Shown here: one piece after another, positions 8,862-17,628 of the stretch | How the letters are laid out: each line of letters opens with the position of its first letter | How positions within the stretch are numbered: the stretch's first letter is position 1 | From: Pseudomonadales bacterium | GTDB lineage: Bacteria; Pseudomonadota; Gammaproteobacteria; Pseudomonadales; DC-out160 | DNA: 64,000 nucleotides | Assembly (NCBI GenBank): GCA_019090455.1 | Contig: JAHRWA010000001.1 | Span: 45,280 to 109,279, forward strand | Reading direction: 5' to 3' | Translations under genes and position numbers: made by a program | The notes under the pieces: generated by a model | Database searches by the model: none | The model's input: only the letters and a program-made list of their open reading frames with translations | Told to the model about the DNA's origin: nothing

Positions 8862-10706
8862 ATGTGTGGAATTGTGGGTTATGCATCAGAAAAACAAATC
8901 AGGGTTAATGCCGCTATCTTCAAGCAGCTGCAGGCCTGTTTGGATGATATTGCCCATCGTGGACCTGATGATGCGGGGATCAATTTCGAGGACCATGTTT
9001 TACTAGGCCATCGACGCCTCTCTATCCTGGACCTATCCACGAGCGCTAAGCAACCTTTTCTCTCTGCTTGTAAACGATACTCTCTCGCCTTCAATGGCGA
9101 GATATACAATTATTTGGAGCTAAAGTCTGAGCTCGAAGCCCAAGGCGTAATCCACCAAACCACTTCAGATACAGAGGTGTTACTTAATCTTCTAATCAAG
9201 AGAGGAGAGAGCTGTCTTACCCAATTAAATGGTATGTTTGCTTTTGCCTTCTATGATAACGTCACTAAAAAATTGCTTCTTGCTAGAGACAGGTTCGGAA
9301 AAAAGCCATTATTCTATAGCCATGAAAAGGGTGAGTTAATATTCTGTTCAGAGCTTTACCCCTTAAGGCATTTTGATTCTCTGCAGAATCGAGAGATTAA
9401 TACCGACGCGTTATCTTCTTATTTTTCAACCCAGTTTATTGGCGGCGACGAGACCATCTACCAGGGTATCTATCAACTGCCGGCGGCCAGCTATCTTATA
9501 TATGAAGATGGACAGATATCGACGCAATGCTATTGGAATCTAGAGCACATTGACAATGCATCACTGTCATATGAAGAAGCGAAAGTAGAATTCCAAAAAT
9601 TATTAAGCGACGCCGTTAATATTAGACTTCGTGCAGATGTACCCCTCGGAAGTTTTCTCAGTGGCGGCTTGGATTCCTCTGTTATTACCAAATTAATGCA
9701 AGATGCCACGGGTAATGTTAATAGCTTTTCTATGGGATTCGACGACCCGTCCTATGATGAATCTCCCGATGCCATTGCAATGGCTAAGGTGCTGGGAACG
9801 ACTCATATTAATACCATGACAACTATGTCGTGCGATAATCTTAAAACGATAGTGAAACATCTAGGCCAGCCCATGGCCGATCCATCAGTGATCCCTTTTT
9901 GGGAGCTTTGTAAAACAACTCGTCAACACGTCACAGTCGCGTTGTCAGGTGATGGTGCGGATGAAATACTCGGCGGCTATAAAAGGTATCTGGCGGCTGA
10001 TAAGATATCCCCAATTTTGTCTTACGTACCTAAGTTTTTATTTTTTATGCTCGACCGCTTTATTCCAGAAGGTCACGGTTACTACGGCACATCGGTTTTT
10101 AAAAAAATACGTCTGTCGGCGCGACTCGCCACCGCTATTATGAACGACCGTCGCTTATCACCAACCCTCTTTCTCGACAGCGAAAAAGAGAAGTTACTGC
10201 CTGGTCTTTTTCATTCTACCAAGCCAACGACACAAGATACTTTACCGTATCCTCCGTTAGCCACCCGAATGATGGTGGATGACATCTCAAGTTACATGAA
10301 AAACGATATTCTGGTGAAAGTCGATAGCATGAGCATGGCGAACTCTTTGGAGGTCCGTTCACCTTTCTTGGACTATCGCTTGGTGGAGTTCGTCCTCAGT
10401 TTACCGCAAACGTTTAAAATAAGAGGAAGTGTTCAAAAACGTCTACTTAAAGATATTGCCAAAGATTTAATCCCCAAGTCAGCGGTGGATAAACCTAAAC
10501 ATGGATTTGCTGTGCCTGTTTCAGTATGGCTAACGACTGCGTTAAAGAGCGATTTTATCGCTTATTTAGACCAAGCACCGACGTTTATAGCTAAAGAGTA
10601 CGTGCGAGAACTATTTTTAGAACATTGTGAGAGAAGTAAAGATCATGGTTTAAAACTGTGGAGTATTTATCTATTCTTAATTTGGTACAAACACTTTAGA
10701 TTCTGA
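8862..10706 (+). CDS. AsnB-type glutamine-dependent amidotransferase
   Basis: A 614-residue protein with a complete asparagine-synthetase architecture. The class II glutaminase domain has the N-terminal nucleophile Cys2 (MCGIVGY) and HRGPDDAG. The ATP-pyrophosphatase synthetase domain has the PP-loop FLSGGLDSSV (about residue 265). Stand-alone AsnB makes asparagine. Inside glycan clusters, members of this family (WbpS-like or exosortase-associated types) are thought to amidate sugar acids, and the neighbours favour that reading. All signature residues are present, so activity is likely. It starts 9 bases after the GT4 stop codon. Confidence 0.9.
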   Translation: MCGIVGYASEKQIRVNAAIFKQLQACLDDIAHRGPDDAGINFEDHVLLGHRRLSILDLSTSAKQPFLSACKRYSLAFNGEIYNYLELKSELEAQGVIHQTTSDTEVLLNLLIKRGESCLTQLNGMFAFAFYDNVTKKLLLARDRFGKKPLFYSHEKGELIFCSELYPLRHFDSLQNREINTDALSSYFSTQFIGGDETIYQGIYQLPAASYLIYEDGQISTQCYWNLEHIDNASLSYEEAKVEFQKLLSDAVNIRLRADVPLGSFLSGGLDSSVITKLMQDATGNVNSFSMGFDDPSYDESPDAIAMAKVLGTTHINTMTTMSCDNLKTIVKHLGQPMADPSVIPFWELCKTTRQHVTVALSGDGADEILGGYKRYLAADKISPILSYVPKFLFFMLDRFIPEGHGYYGTSVFKKIRLSARLATAIMNDRRLSPTLFLDSEKEKLLPGLFHSTKPTTQDTLPYPPLATRMMVDDISSYMKNDILVKVDSMSMANSLEVRSPFLDYRLVEFVLSLPQTFKIRGSVQKRLLKDIAKDLIPKSAVDKPKHGFAVPVSVWLTTALKSDFIAYLDQAPTFIAKEYVRELFLEHCERSKDHGLKLWSIYLFLIWYKHFRF

Positions 10707-10709
10707 CCC

Positions 10710-11465
10710 ATGACAAAATATCAAAAAAATCTATCTATCCAGTCACCCATACTACTGGATATTACCCATAAGCAACCTAAAGTCGATAAAGTCCTCTCTA
10801 TACTTAAGGATAGTGGCGCTCTGCCTGATACCCAAGAGGGTATTGCTATTGATATCGGCTGTAGTATCGGTTTTTTTGCGCAAGCCCTAACCCCGTATTT
10901 TAAGACTGTCTTTGGGCTGGATATTGATGTCAATGCGTTAAGTGAAGCACAAAAGCTCCCTGGGAATGATGTGGACAATCTGGCATTTCTCACGGGTGAT
11001 TCTTTGAACCTGCCCTTTGCCGACAATTCAATTGATCTGATTCTCTGTAACCATACTTATGAGCATGTACCCGACGCAGAAATATTGTTTTCGGAAATTC
11101 AACGAGTGCTTAAACCCGGTGGCCGGTGTTATTTAGGGGCCGCTTCTCGCCTCATCCTGATGGAACCTCACTACCATCTACTTTTTCTTTCATGGCTACC
11201 AAAACTCCTAGCACACAAGTATATGCAGATCATGGGTAAGGGAGATGAATACTATGAGATGCTGAGAACCTATTGGGGAATTAGAAAGTTAATTTGTGCG
11301 TTTGATGTTACTGATTACACATTGAATGTGCTCAAAAACCCTGGCCGGTTTGGAGCAAGGGATATGATTCGCGAAGGCAGCTGGATCGAGAGAACCCCTA
11401 CTTTTATCTGGAAACTTGTCTATCCGTTATTGCCCACATATATATTTATTCTAAAGAAGGTGTAA
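10710..11465 (+). CDS. class I SAM-dependent methyltransferase
   Basis: A 251-residue methyltransferase with motif I AIDIGCSIGFFAQAL (about residues 47-61), GLDIDVNALSEA, LPFADNSIDLILCNHTYEHV (motif IV region, about 100-120) and RVLKPGGRCYLGA (post II). It belongs to the ubiquinone/menaquinone-type Methyltransf_11 group. It starts 3 bases after the amidotransferase stop codon. It is distinct from the methyltransferase at 6909, so the pathway probably methylates two positions or one of the two acts on a precursor. Confidence 0.87.
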   Translation: MTKYQKNLSIQSPILLDITHKQPKVDKVLSILKDSGALPDTQEGIAIDIGCSIGFFAQALTPYFKTVFGLDIDVNALSEAQKLPGNDVDNLAFLTGDSLNLPFADNSIDLILCNHTYEHVPDAEILFSEIQRVLKPGGRCYLGAASRLILMEPHYHLLFLSWLPKLLAHKYMQIMGKGDEYYEMLRTYWGIRKLICAFDVTDYTLNVLKNPGRFGARDMIREGSWIERTPTFIWKLVYPLLPTYIFILKKV

Positions 11466-11469
11466 TGCT

Positions 11470-12627
11470 GTGATAAACCTCCAATCTTTGCTTAGAAAAT
11501 TAATATTTAGATCAGTTAACTGGATATCAAGAAAATTCTTCGCTAGTCGATTGTCCTATTCTCATATTGAAGCGTTTATATTTTGCAACTCGTTTAAAAA
11601 GCTTTTAAATTTTTTATTAGTCCACTATGAAAAAGCAAGGGGCATCGAGATTCTAAAAAGCTATCCCTACCTGTTCGTTTTTGAAGTGACTAATGTGTGC
11701 AATCTCAAGTGTCCATTCTGCTTAACTGGCAAAGGGATTTCTGGTGATCGTGCTGTACGACACGTTACCTTTGAAGAAGCCAAAAAAATTATTGATGAAG
11801 TGGGTGACTATATTTATTTATTACAACTTTATACTTGGGGTGAACCACTGCTGAATAAAGATATCTATAAAATTATTGAATATGCAAAATCAAAACGTAT
11901 ATTTGTGATGATTTCAACAAATGCAACCGTCATGAACGAGAAGAATAATCAAAAGCTGATAGATAGTGGAATCGACTATGTCATGGTTGCAATTGACGGT
12001 GGTAGCCAAGAAACGTATCCACAATACCGTGTGGGAGGTAACTACAACCAAGTTTTTGAAAATCTTTCTAATTTACTAGAGATGAAAAAGAAATCAGGAA
12101 ACACCAGGCCATTCGTTGAATGGCAGTTTATCGTCTTTCGGCATAACGAGCATGAAGTGGAAGAGACAGAGAAAATTGCCTACGAGATTGGCATCAACAA
12201 GTTCACTCCATTACCTGCTTATGTTGAAGATAAAGACTGGTTACCTCAAGGTGACAAATACAAAGTTGAAGCCTTCAATCCAGAACGACTCATGGATTGC
12301 GATAGACCATGGACGCACCTCAACTATCGAGCCGATGGTGGTATTGCTTCTTGCTGTTATGAGTTTTATAAAAAAGATGATTTTGGCGAAGCTATTCACA
12401 CACCATTTTCAGAAATTTGGAATAACGAGTTCTTTAGAGAATCTAGAAAGCTTATTGTCCAGAAGCGAAGAGGAAAAACACTCGATAAATCGGATCTTAT
12501 TTGTTACGACTGTTTAGAATCAGGCTTGCGACCCTCCTTTATCGAATCACCGACAGAAACACAGACTGCACAGAAAATCATTGCTACCGTTGAGATCGTC
12601 GAAGAAAAACCGCAACCAAAAATATAG
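11470..12627 (+). CDS. radical SAM protein with SPASM-like C-terminus
   Basis: A 385-residue protein. The radical SAM motif CNLKCPFC places the 4Fe-4S ligands at C77, C81 and C84, preceded by the usual beta strand YLFVFEVTNV. Further cysteines occur in MDCDRPWTH, ASCCYEF and LICYDCLESG (roughly residues 275-345), matching an auxiliary-cluster (SPASM) domain. The first 60 residues are basic and hydrophobic and may form a membrane or partner-binding segment. The start is GTG 11470. Its last 44 bases overlap the convergent gene at 12584. The substrate is unknown; in this setting a sugar or lipid carrier is more likely than a peptide, since no precursor peptide gene is visible. Confidence 0.88.
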   Translation: MINLQSLLRKLIFRSVNWISRKFFASRLSYSHIEAFIFCNSFKKLLNFLLVHYEKARGIEILKSYPYLFVFEVTNVCNLKCPFCLTGKGISGDRAVRHVTFEEAKKIIDEVGDYIYLLQLYTWGEPLLNKDIYKIIEYAKSKRIFVMISTNATVMNEKNNQKLIDSGIDYVMVAIDGGSQETYPQYRVGGNYNQVFENLSNLLEMKKKSGNTRPFVEWQFIVFRHNEHEVEETEKIAYEIGINKFTPLPAYVEDKDWLPQGDKYKVEAFNPERLMDCDRPWTHLNYRADGGIASCCYEFYKKDDFGEAIHTPFSEIWNNEFFRESRKLIVQKRRGKTLDKSDLICYDCLESGLRPSFIESPTETQTAQKIIATVEIVEEKPQPKI

Positions 12628-13492
12628 CGAGGGATGCGAGCTCGCCTAAAATCAACCATAAGCGACTAGCGACAGAGACAGAAATTGCAACCATCGGACT
12701 TGTCAGCATTGACAAGAATCCATAGAGCGTTACTTCTCTAATTCCTAGCCCGCCTGGAAAAACAATGAGTACAAATCCAATACAAAAGCTGATAGAGAAA
12801 GCACTGCCCGCCAAATAGAGTTCACTAAATGATTTGAACTGGATATTGATGCTCGCTAAAAAAAGAAGAAATACTGCTGAAAAACATAACCAAAAAAAGC
12901 AATAGAAAAAATATATTGCCCAGCGCCACTGGCATCGAGAGAATTCGGAATTATTGATATGCCGTCCAACCAGCGGTAATTTACTCAGCAAACTAAAACC
13001 CGGTCCAGACAAGCTAAACAGTATAGTCGCGATACAAAGAAGGCCCAGAAAGGTAGCAATCGTCGAATTTATTTCAAGCACTGTCAATAAAATGGGCAGT
13101 CCTATAGTGAAAGAGCCCAATGCCAGCATCACACTTTCGGCCACGATACTGATAATACAACTGCGCTTGGTTACCCCATATTCTTCCGATAATACGACAC
13201 GACTCGCATAGGCCCAAACTACGCCGGGGATATAGCGTGTTAAAGATGAACGTAACCAGATTGCAATGGCATCGAAAGCCGATATTTTTTCACCTGATAC
13301 TTTAAGAATTAGCCACCATCCATAAGCATCCATTAAGAAGATCAAAACAAGTGCAAGCAAAGAAAACAGCAATAGTCGAATATTGATCTGCCAATCCGTT
13401 GCAACAGCCTCAGGCCAATAATCAAAAATAAGAGCCCCGAGAAAAGCAAATGCAATAACAGGAAAGACGATTTTGAATAGTTTAAGCATCAT
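12584..13492 (-). CDS. flippase-like membrane protein (lysylphosphatidylglycerol synthase TM family)
   Basis: A 302-residue integral membrane protein with about eight hydrophobic segments. It belongs to the UPF0104/LPG_synthase_TM family (signature LRSSLTRYIPGVVWAYASRV and GGLGIREVTLYGFLS). Relatives in glycan clusters are proposed lipid-linked intermediate transporters, but this is not established for this protein. It lies 3 bases downstream of the acyltransferase gene on the same strand, so the two form an operon converging on the radical SAM gene, with a 44-base tail-to-tail overlap. Confidence 0.82.
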   Translation of the reverse strand: MMLKLFKIVFPVIAFAFLGALIFDYWPEAVATDWQINIRLLLFSLLALVLIFLMDAYGWWLILKVSGEKISAFDAIAIWLRSSLTRYIPGVVWAYASRVVLSEEYGVTKRSCIISIVAESVMLALGSFTIGLPILLTVLEINSTIATFLGLLCIATILFSLSGPGFSLLSKLPLVGRHINNSEFSRCQWRWAIYFFYCFFWLCFSAVFLLFLASINIQFKSFSELYLAGSAFSISFCIGFVLIVFPGGLGIREVTLYGFLSMLTSPMVAISVSVASRLWLILGELASLAIFLVAVFLRRSQR

Positions 13493-13495
13493 GGC

Positions 13496-14311
13496 CTAAA
13501 CGCCACGATTAAGCTGGCCTATTACTTTTCCGGGAATTCCCCCGATGATAGAGCCCGAATCCACATTTTTATTCACCACTGCATTTGCGGCTATCACCGA
13601 GCCCTCACCAATCGTGACGCCGTCTAGAATTTTACAGCCTGCACCTAGCCAAACATTGTTACCAATCGAAATGCCGATAGCAGAATGGCCTTGCTCGTTC
13701 ATGGGAAGATCTGGTTGGTCAAAATTATGATTTGAAGCAACGATAAAGCACTGGCCAGCAATCATTACGTTGTCACCTATCTCTACACCGCCATGCCCAT
13801 AAATAATCGAGGACTGGCCAATAGACGAGGATTTTCCTATTTTGATGTAACCACAAGGTGGTCCTGCATTGAGCATCGCAAAACTTCTAATAAATGTATT
13901 TTCACCCATCACAATTGATGCACGCTCATCACTATTGGCTATCAACTGACAATAATCATCAACAATGACACCCGCTCCCAATCGTATCTGCTTAGGGCAA
14001 CGCAGCGTCACGTTAACACCCACCACTGATGTGCGATCAAAGCCATGATAGATTAGGGGGTAGATTTTTTTACGTAGTAAGTAACCAATGCCACCTTTGA
14101 GCCCACTAATAAAGGTGGTAGCAACTTCCTGGATACACCACTCAAAGTGCGAACTGTATTGGCCTGCAACGACTCGTACATATTTTTGTGTCATTGATTC
14201 AGTTTTGTAGGTTTTAGTCAGGTTGAACTTTTTTCGTTCCGGCATAGTCATTGTTGCCAAGGTTAGAGCTGTGAGTAACATGAGTGCTAATATTATAGGC
14301 AATAAAAACAA
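13496..14311 (-). CDS. left-handed beta-helix (hexapeptide repeat) acyltransferase
   Basis: The protein is up to 271 residues long, with hexapeptide repeats from about residue 95 to the end and the catalytic region IVASNHNFDQ. The C-terminal GGIPGKVIGQL is typical of sugar O-acetyltransferases (WbbJ/NodL-like). The start is uncertain. The longest frame begins with TTG at 14311 and a hydrophobic stretch, but a TATAAT hexamer lies on the minus strand at about 14292-14297, inside this extension, so translation may begin at ATG 14251, 14245 or 14194. It probably acetylates a sugar of the glycan made by this block. Confidence 0.85.
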   Translation of the reverse strand: MFLLPIILALMLLTALTLATMTMPERKKFNLTKTYKTESMTQKYVRVVAGQYSSHFEWCIQEVATTFISGLKGGIGYLLRKKIYPLIYHGFDRTSVVGVNVTLRCPKQIRLGAGVIVDDYCQLIANSDERASIVMGENTFIRSFAMLNAGPPCGYIKIGKSSSIGQSSIIYGHGGVEIGDNVMIAGQCFIVASNHNFDQPDLPMNEQGHSAIGISIGNNVWLGAGCKILDGVTIGEGSVIAANAVVNKNVDSGSIIGGIPGKVIGQLNRGV

Positions 14312-14327
14312 GTCTTGTTTTCAGTAC

Positions 14328-14360
14328 TCGTGCTGACATCGTGCTGACATCGTGCTGCAA
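14328..14360. repeat. three-unit 11-bp tandem repeat
   Basis: tcgtgctgaca occurs at 14328-14338 and 14339-14349, followed by the variant tcgtgctgcaa at 14350-14360. It lies between yacG and the acyltransferase gene. Confidence 0.85.
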
Positions 14361-14384
14361 TATGCGCGCTCTTGATTTCAGCTA

Positions 14385-14576
14385 TTAGCCCTCAGAGTCC
14401 ATTCCCTCAGGGTCTAAGCCAGGCTGGCCGGCAATACTATGGTTTTCGCTTGCCCATTCGCCGAGATCAATCAGTTTGCATCGATAAGTGCAAAAGGGCT
14501 TGAATGGAAATTTGTCGTTCCATTCAAGCGGTTTGCTGCAGGTGGGGCATTTGAGCGAGATTGAGTTTTGTTGCAT
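14385..14576 (-). CDS. yacG: DNA gyrase inhibitor / zinc-binding protein YacG
   Basis: A 63-residue protein with a four-cysteine zinc site, CPTC at the N-terminus and CTYRC followed by KLIDLGEW, diagnostic of YacG. E. coli YacG binds GyrB and inhibits gyrase. It is co-oriented with coaE and pilD, the conserved gammaproteobacterial order. Confidence 0.95.
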   Translation of the reverse strand: MQQNSISLKCPTCSKPLEWNDKFPFKPFCTYRCKLIDLGEWASENHSIAGQPGLDPEGMDSEG

Positions 14577-14682
14577 TATAGCTACTGCTGTCTCTTGGGT
14601 TTTCTGCCACTTAAGGCAGGTTTATAAAAGGTAGGATGCTAAATAAAAAATCGGAATATTTCTGAAACAAACCTAAACTGTT

Positions 14683-15282
14683 TTAAGATTTAGCAGTGGC
14701 CATTTGCAGATAAGTTTTATGTAATTTATCGACTTCACTTAGGAGATGTGTCAGATCTTTGTCATTGAGAATGACATCATCCGTTTTGGAGAGTCTATCT
14801 TCTCGGCTCATTTGAGCGGCGATAATCGCCTTAACACCGGCTTCGTCGGTATCGTCTCTGGTGATCGTTCGGCTGATTTGAAGTTCTACCGGTACATCTA
14901 CGACTAGGGTTCTGTCTACCATTTCAAATTGGGTGGTTTCGAACAAAAGGGGAGAAGCTAAAACGGTATAAGTGGTAGTGCTGGCTTGTAACTGATTCCA
15001 AATTTCTTGCGAGATAGACGGATGCAATACGCTCTCTAGCCATTTTCGTTCGTCGGTATTTTCAAACACTTTGTTGCGCAGCGCACGTCGGTCTAGCTCA
15101 TTATTTTTGTCGATGACTTCAGCGCCAAAATGTTCCTTGATTTTTGCCAGTGCAGGTGTACCGGGCTCGACCACTTGTCGTGAAACGAGATCTGCATCGA
15201 CGATGGTGATGCCTTTTTCTGCGAATGAGTCTGATACAGCAGTCTTGCCGCTACCAATACCACCAGTTAATCCTATTATCAT
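14683..15282 (-). CDS. coaE: dephospho-CoA kinase
   Basis: Last step of coenzyme A synthesis, phosphorylating the 3' hydroxyl of dephospho-CoA. At 199 residues it is of normal length. The P-loop GLTGGIGSGKT is at residues 4-14, with VDADLVSRQVVEPGTPAL and HPSISQEIW as CoaE-specific segments. It lies between yacG and pilD in the same direction, as in pseudomonads. Confidence 0.97.
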   Translation of the reverse strand: MIIGLTGGIGSGKTAVSDSFAEKGITIVDADLVSRQVVEPGTPALAKIKEHFGAEVIDKNNELDRRALRNKVFENTDERKWLESVLHPSISQEIWNQLQASTTTYTVLASPLLFETTQFEMVDRTLVVDVPVELQISRTITRDDTDEAGVKAIIAAQMSREDRLSKTDDVILNDKDLTHLLSEVDKLHKTYLQMATAKS

Positions 15283-15350
15283 TATTTGTGCTCTCTCGGG
15301 GTGTTCTATCGAATGAAACTAAAATTCGGATCTAGTCAGTAGGTCCAGAT

Positions 15351-16256
15351 CTAAAGCGCGAACCTAAAATAGGTGCTCGATATTATGTCACCCCACAGCA
15401 TCGCAATCCAGCCTGCCGCCGCAAGATAAGGGCCAAAAGGAATAGGGATGTTCTTATCACGCCCCAAAACGAGAATCAGTGTAATGCCCACTAAAGCCCC
15501 GACCATGGACGAACCCACGATAATAATGGGCAGCGTTTTCCAGCCGAACCAAGCACCAAAAGCGGCCAGCAGTTTAAAGTCGCCGTAGCCCATACCATCC
15601 TTACCGGTGGCCAGTTTAAATATCCAAAAAACCGACCAAAGACTAAGGTAGCCGGCGGCGGCCCCTATTACAGCCTGATCCAAGGGCACAAAATGCCCCT
15701 GAATATTAACGAGTAGGCCCAGCCACATTAGCGGTAGGGTGATGGTATCAGGCAGTAATTTGTGATCGAAATCGATCATTGTGAGGGTGATGAGGCTCCA
15801 GGTCAGAAGCAGTGCCAGCGCTGTTTGCCAGCCAAACCCAAAATGCTGAGCCACCGTGACGGACAGTATGGCGGTGACGGCTTCGAGAATGGGGTATCGC
15901 GGTGATATGGGGCACTTGCACTGGCTGCATTTTCCGAATAAAAAAAGATAGCTTATGACAGGGATGTTTTCCCATGGCTTGATTTTATGGTCGCATTTCG
16001 GGCAAGTCGAAGCGGGAACAAGAAGGTTAAAGGCTTCAGTTTCACCCTTATATTCCGGATTTTGTGTGTCGCTATTGGCTTCCTCTTTGCCAAATTCAGC
16101 TAACAGCTCTTGGGCTTGCTCTTGCCAATCTCGCTCCATCATTACGGGCAAGCGATATATGACAACGTTAAGAAAGCTGCCAATGAGTAGGCCTAAAATG
16201 CCAACACAGATATAGAAGGCAAGAGGGTTGTTTTGTAACGTAACAATAAAGTCCAT
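15351..16256 (-). CDS. pilD: prepilin peptidase / N-methyltransferase
   Basis: A 301-residue inner-membrane aspartyl protease that cleaves the leader of type IV pilins and methylates the new N-terminal Phe. It has an N-terminal GLLIGSFLNVVIYRLP segment, two CxxC pairs of the methylase domain (CPKC and CSQCKC, about residues 88-118), and the catalytic aspartates in MIDFDHKLLPD and GMGYGDFK. It is followed by coaE and preceded by pilC on the same strand. Confidence 0.97.
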   Translation of the reverse strand: MDFIVTLQNNPLAFYICVGILGLLIGSFLNVVIYRLPVMMERDWQEQAQELLAEFGKEEANSDTQNPEYKGETEAFNLLVPASTCPKCDHKIKPWENIPVISYLFLFGKCSQCKCPISPRYPILEAVTAILSVTVAQHFGFGWQTALALLLTWSLITLTMIDFDHKLLPDTITLPLMWLGLLVNIQGHFVPLDQAVIGAAAGYLSLWSVFWIFKLATGKDGMGYGDFKLLAAFGAWFGWKTLPIIIVGSSMVGALVGITLILVLGRDKNIPIPFGPYLAAAGWIAMLWGDIISSTYFRFAL

Positions 16257-16381
16257 TAAATTATCTTAATTGCTTAGCAAAATAGGGAAACGACTCAGTA
16301 TTTATGTCAGCACCTGTACCCAAATTAAGTATCAGTACCTGCATTAAATACCCGTGTCTGAGCCGCAATTGGATGGGGGTT

Positions 16382-17626
16382 TTACATTGCAGAACCAAGC
16401 TGGAATATGGGCATGTACATAGCGAAGATCAAACCGCCGACGAGCACCCCAAGGACTGACATGATGAGGGGTTCCATTAATGAGGTTAACCCGTCTACTG
16501 CATTATCGACTTCATCCTCATAATAGCTTGCGACTTTAGCAAGCATTTCATCTAACGCACCTGACTCCTCTCCAATCGCTACCATCTGTATTGCCATTGA
16601 GGGGAAAACACCGGTTGCTCGCATGGAGAAATTGAGTTGCTGACCCGCTGAAACATCTTCCTTTATGCGGTTAACCGCATTTTTGTAAACCACGTTGCCT
16701 GTCGCGCCGGCAACGGACTCCAATGCTTCGACCAAAGGGACACCCGCTGCAAAAGTGGTGGCTAGCGTTCTCGCGTATCGAGCAATAGTGGCTTTAAACA
16801 GAATGTCTCCCACCACCGGCATTTTTAAAGCGAGCCGATCTAGTGAATCGGAAAATGGCTGGGAGCGTTTTTTTGCTTCAGAGAAAGCGTATCCAAACAA
16901 AATAATACCAACGAGTATTATCAACCAGTATTCTTGCATCCATTCAGATAGGTCAACCACCATTTGCGTAAAGGCGGGCAATTCAGCGCCAAACCCTTCA
17001 AATAGATCTTGGAATGTGGGTACAACTTTAATGAGAAGTATCGCTGTGACCACAAGGGCAACAATAATAACCGTAATAGGGTATTTTAATGCTTTCTTAA
17101 TCTTGGCTTTCAAGGCCTCCGTTTTTTCTTTATAGGTAGCGACTCGGTCTAGCATGGTTTCTAGCGCGCCCGATTGTTCTCCAGAGCCGACGAGGCTGCA
17201 AAACAGATCATCAAATTGAGCAGGATTCTTTCGTAACGCAGACTCTAAACTGTTTCCACCTTCAACCTCTGTTTTGATCTTAAGGATGAGCTCCTTCATC
17301 GTCTTATTGTCTAGGCCTTCTGCCACAATCCCGAACGCTTGAACTAGCGGTACGCCCGCTTTCATCATGGTTGCCAGTTGACGAGTGAAAATAGCGATGT
17401 CTACGGGTTTGATTTTTTGCTTCGATTCGAAAAGAGCTTTAGGCTTTTTCTTTACTTTCTTGGGGGTGATGCCTTGCTTTCTCAGCTCGGCTTTTACCAG
17501 GGCGATACTTGCTCCCGGTGTTTCCCCTTTTGTTTTATTGCCGCGACGATCCTGGCCTTCCCAAGTGAAGGTGCTGAGGCTAGGTGCTTGTTCTACTTTG
17601 CCACGTTTTTTTGCTTGTACAGCCAT
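16382..17626 (-). CDS. pilC: type IV pilus inner-membrane platform protein
   Basis: A 414-residue T2SSF-family protein with two homologous domains (about residues 75-200 and 280-400), each with glycine-rich EGG and GEQSGAL / GEESGAL elements, and three membrane segments. It couples the PilB and PilT ATPases to pilin polymerisation. The gene starts 2 bases after the pilB stop codon, so translation is coupled. Confidence 0.97.
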   Translation of the reverse strand: MAVQAKKRGKVEQAPSLSTFTWEGQDRRGNKTKGETPGASIALVKAELRKQGITPKKVKKKPKALFESKQKIKPVDIAIFTRQLATMMKAGVPLVQAFGIVAEGLDNKTMKELILKIKTEVEGGNSLESALRKNPAQFDDLFCSLVGSGEQSGALETMLDRVATYKEKTEALKAKIKKALKYPITVIIVALVVTAILLIKVVPTFQDLFEGFGAELPAFTQMVVDLSEWMQEYWLIILVGIILFGYAFSEAKKRSQPFSDSLDRLALKMPVVGDILFKATIARYARTLATTFAAGVPLVEALESVAGATGNVVYKNAVNRIKEDVSAGQQLNFSMRATGVFPSMAIQMVAIGEESGALDEMLAKVASYYEDEVDNAVDGLTSLMEPLIMSVLGVLVGGLIFAMYMPIFQLGSAM

Positions 17627-17628
17627 AT

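Noticed and set aside
8862..12627. AsnB-type plus radical SAM genes as a lasso-peptide or other RiPP cluster
   Set aside because: No precursor peptide, leader-binding domain or B-type protease is visible, and the neighbours are glycosyltransferase, methyltransferases, flippase-like protein and acetyltransferase.
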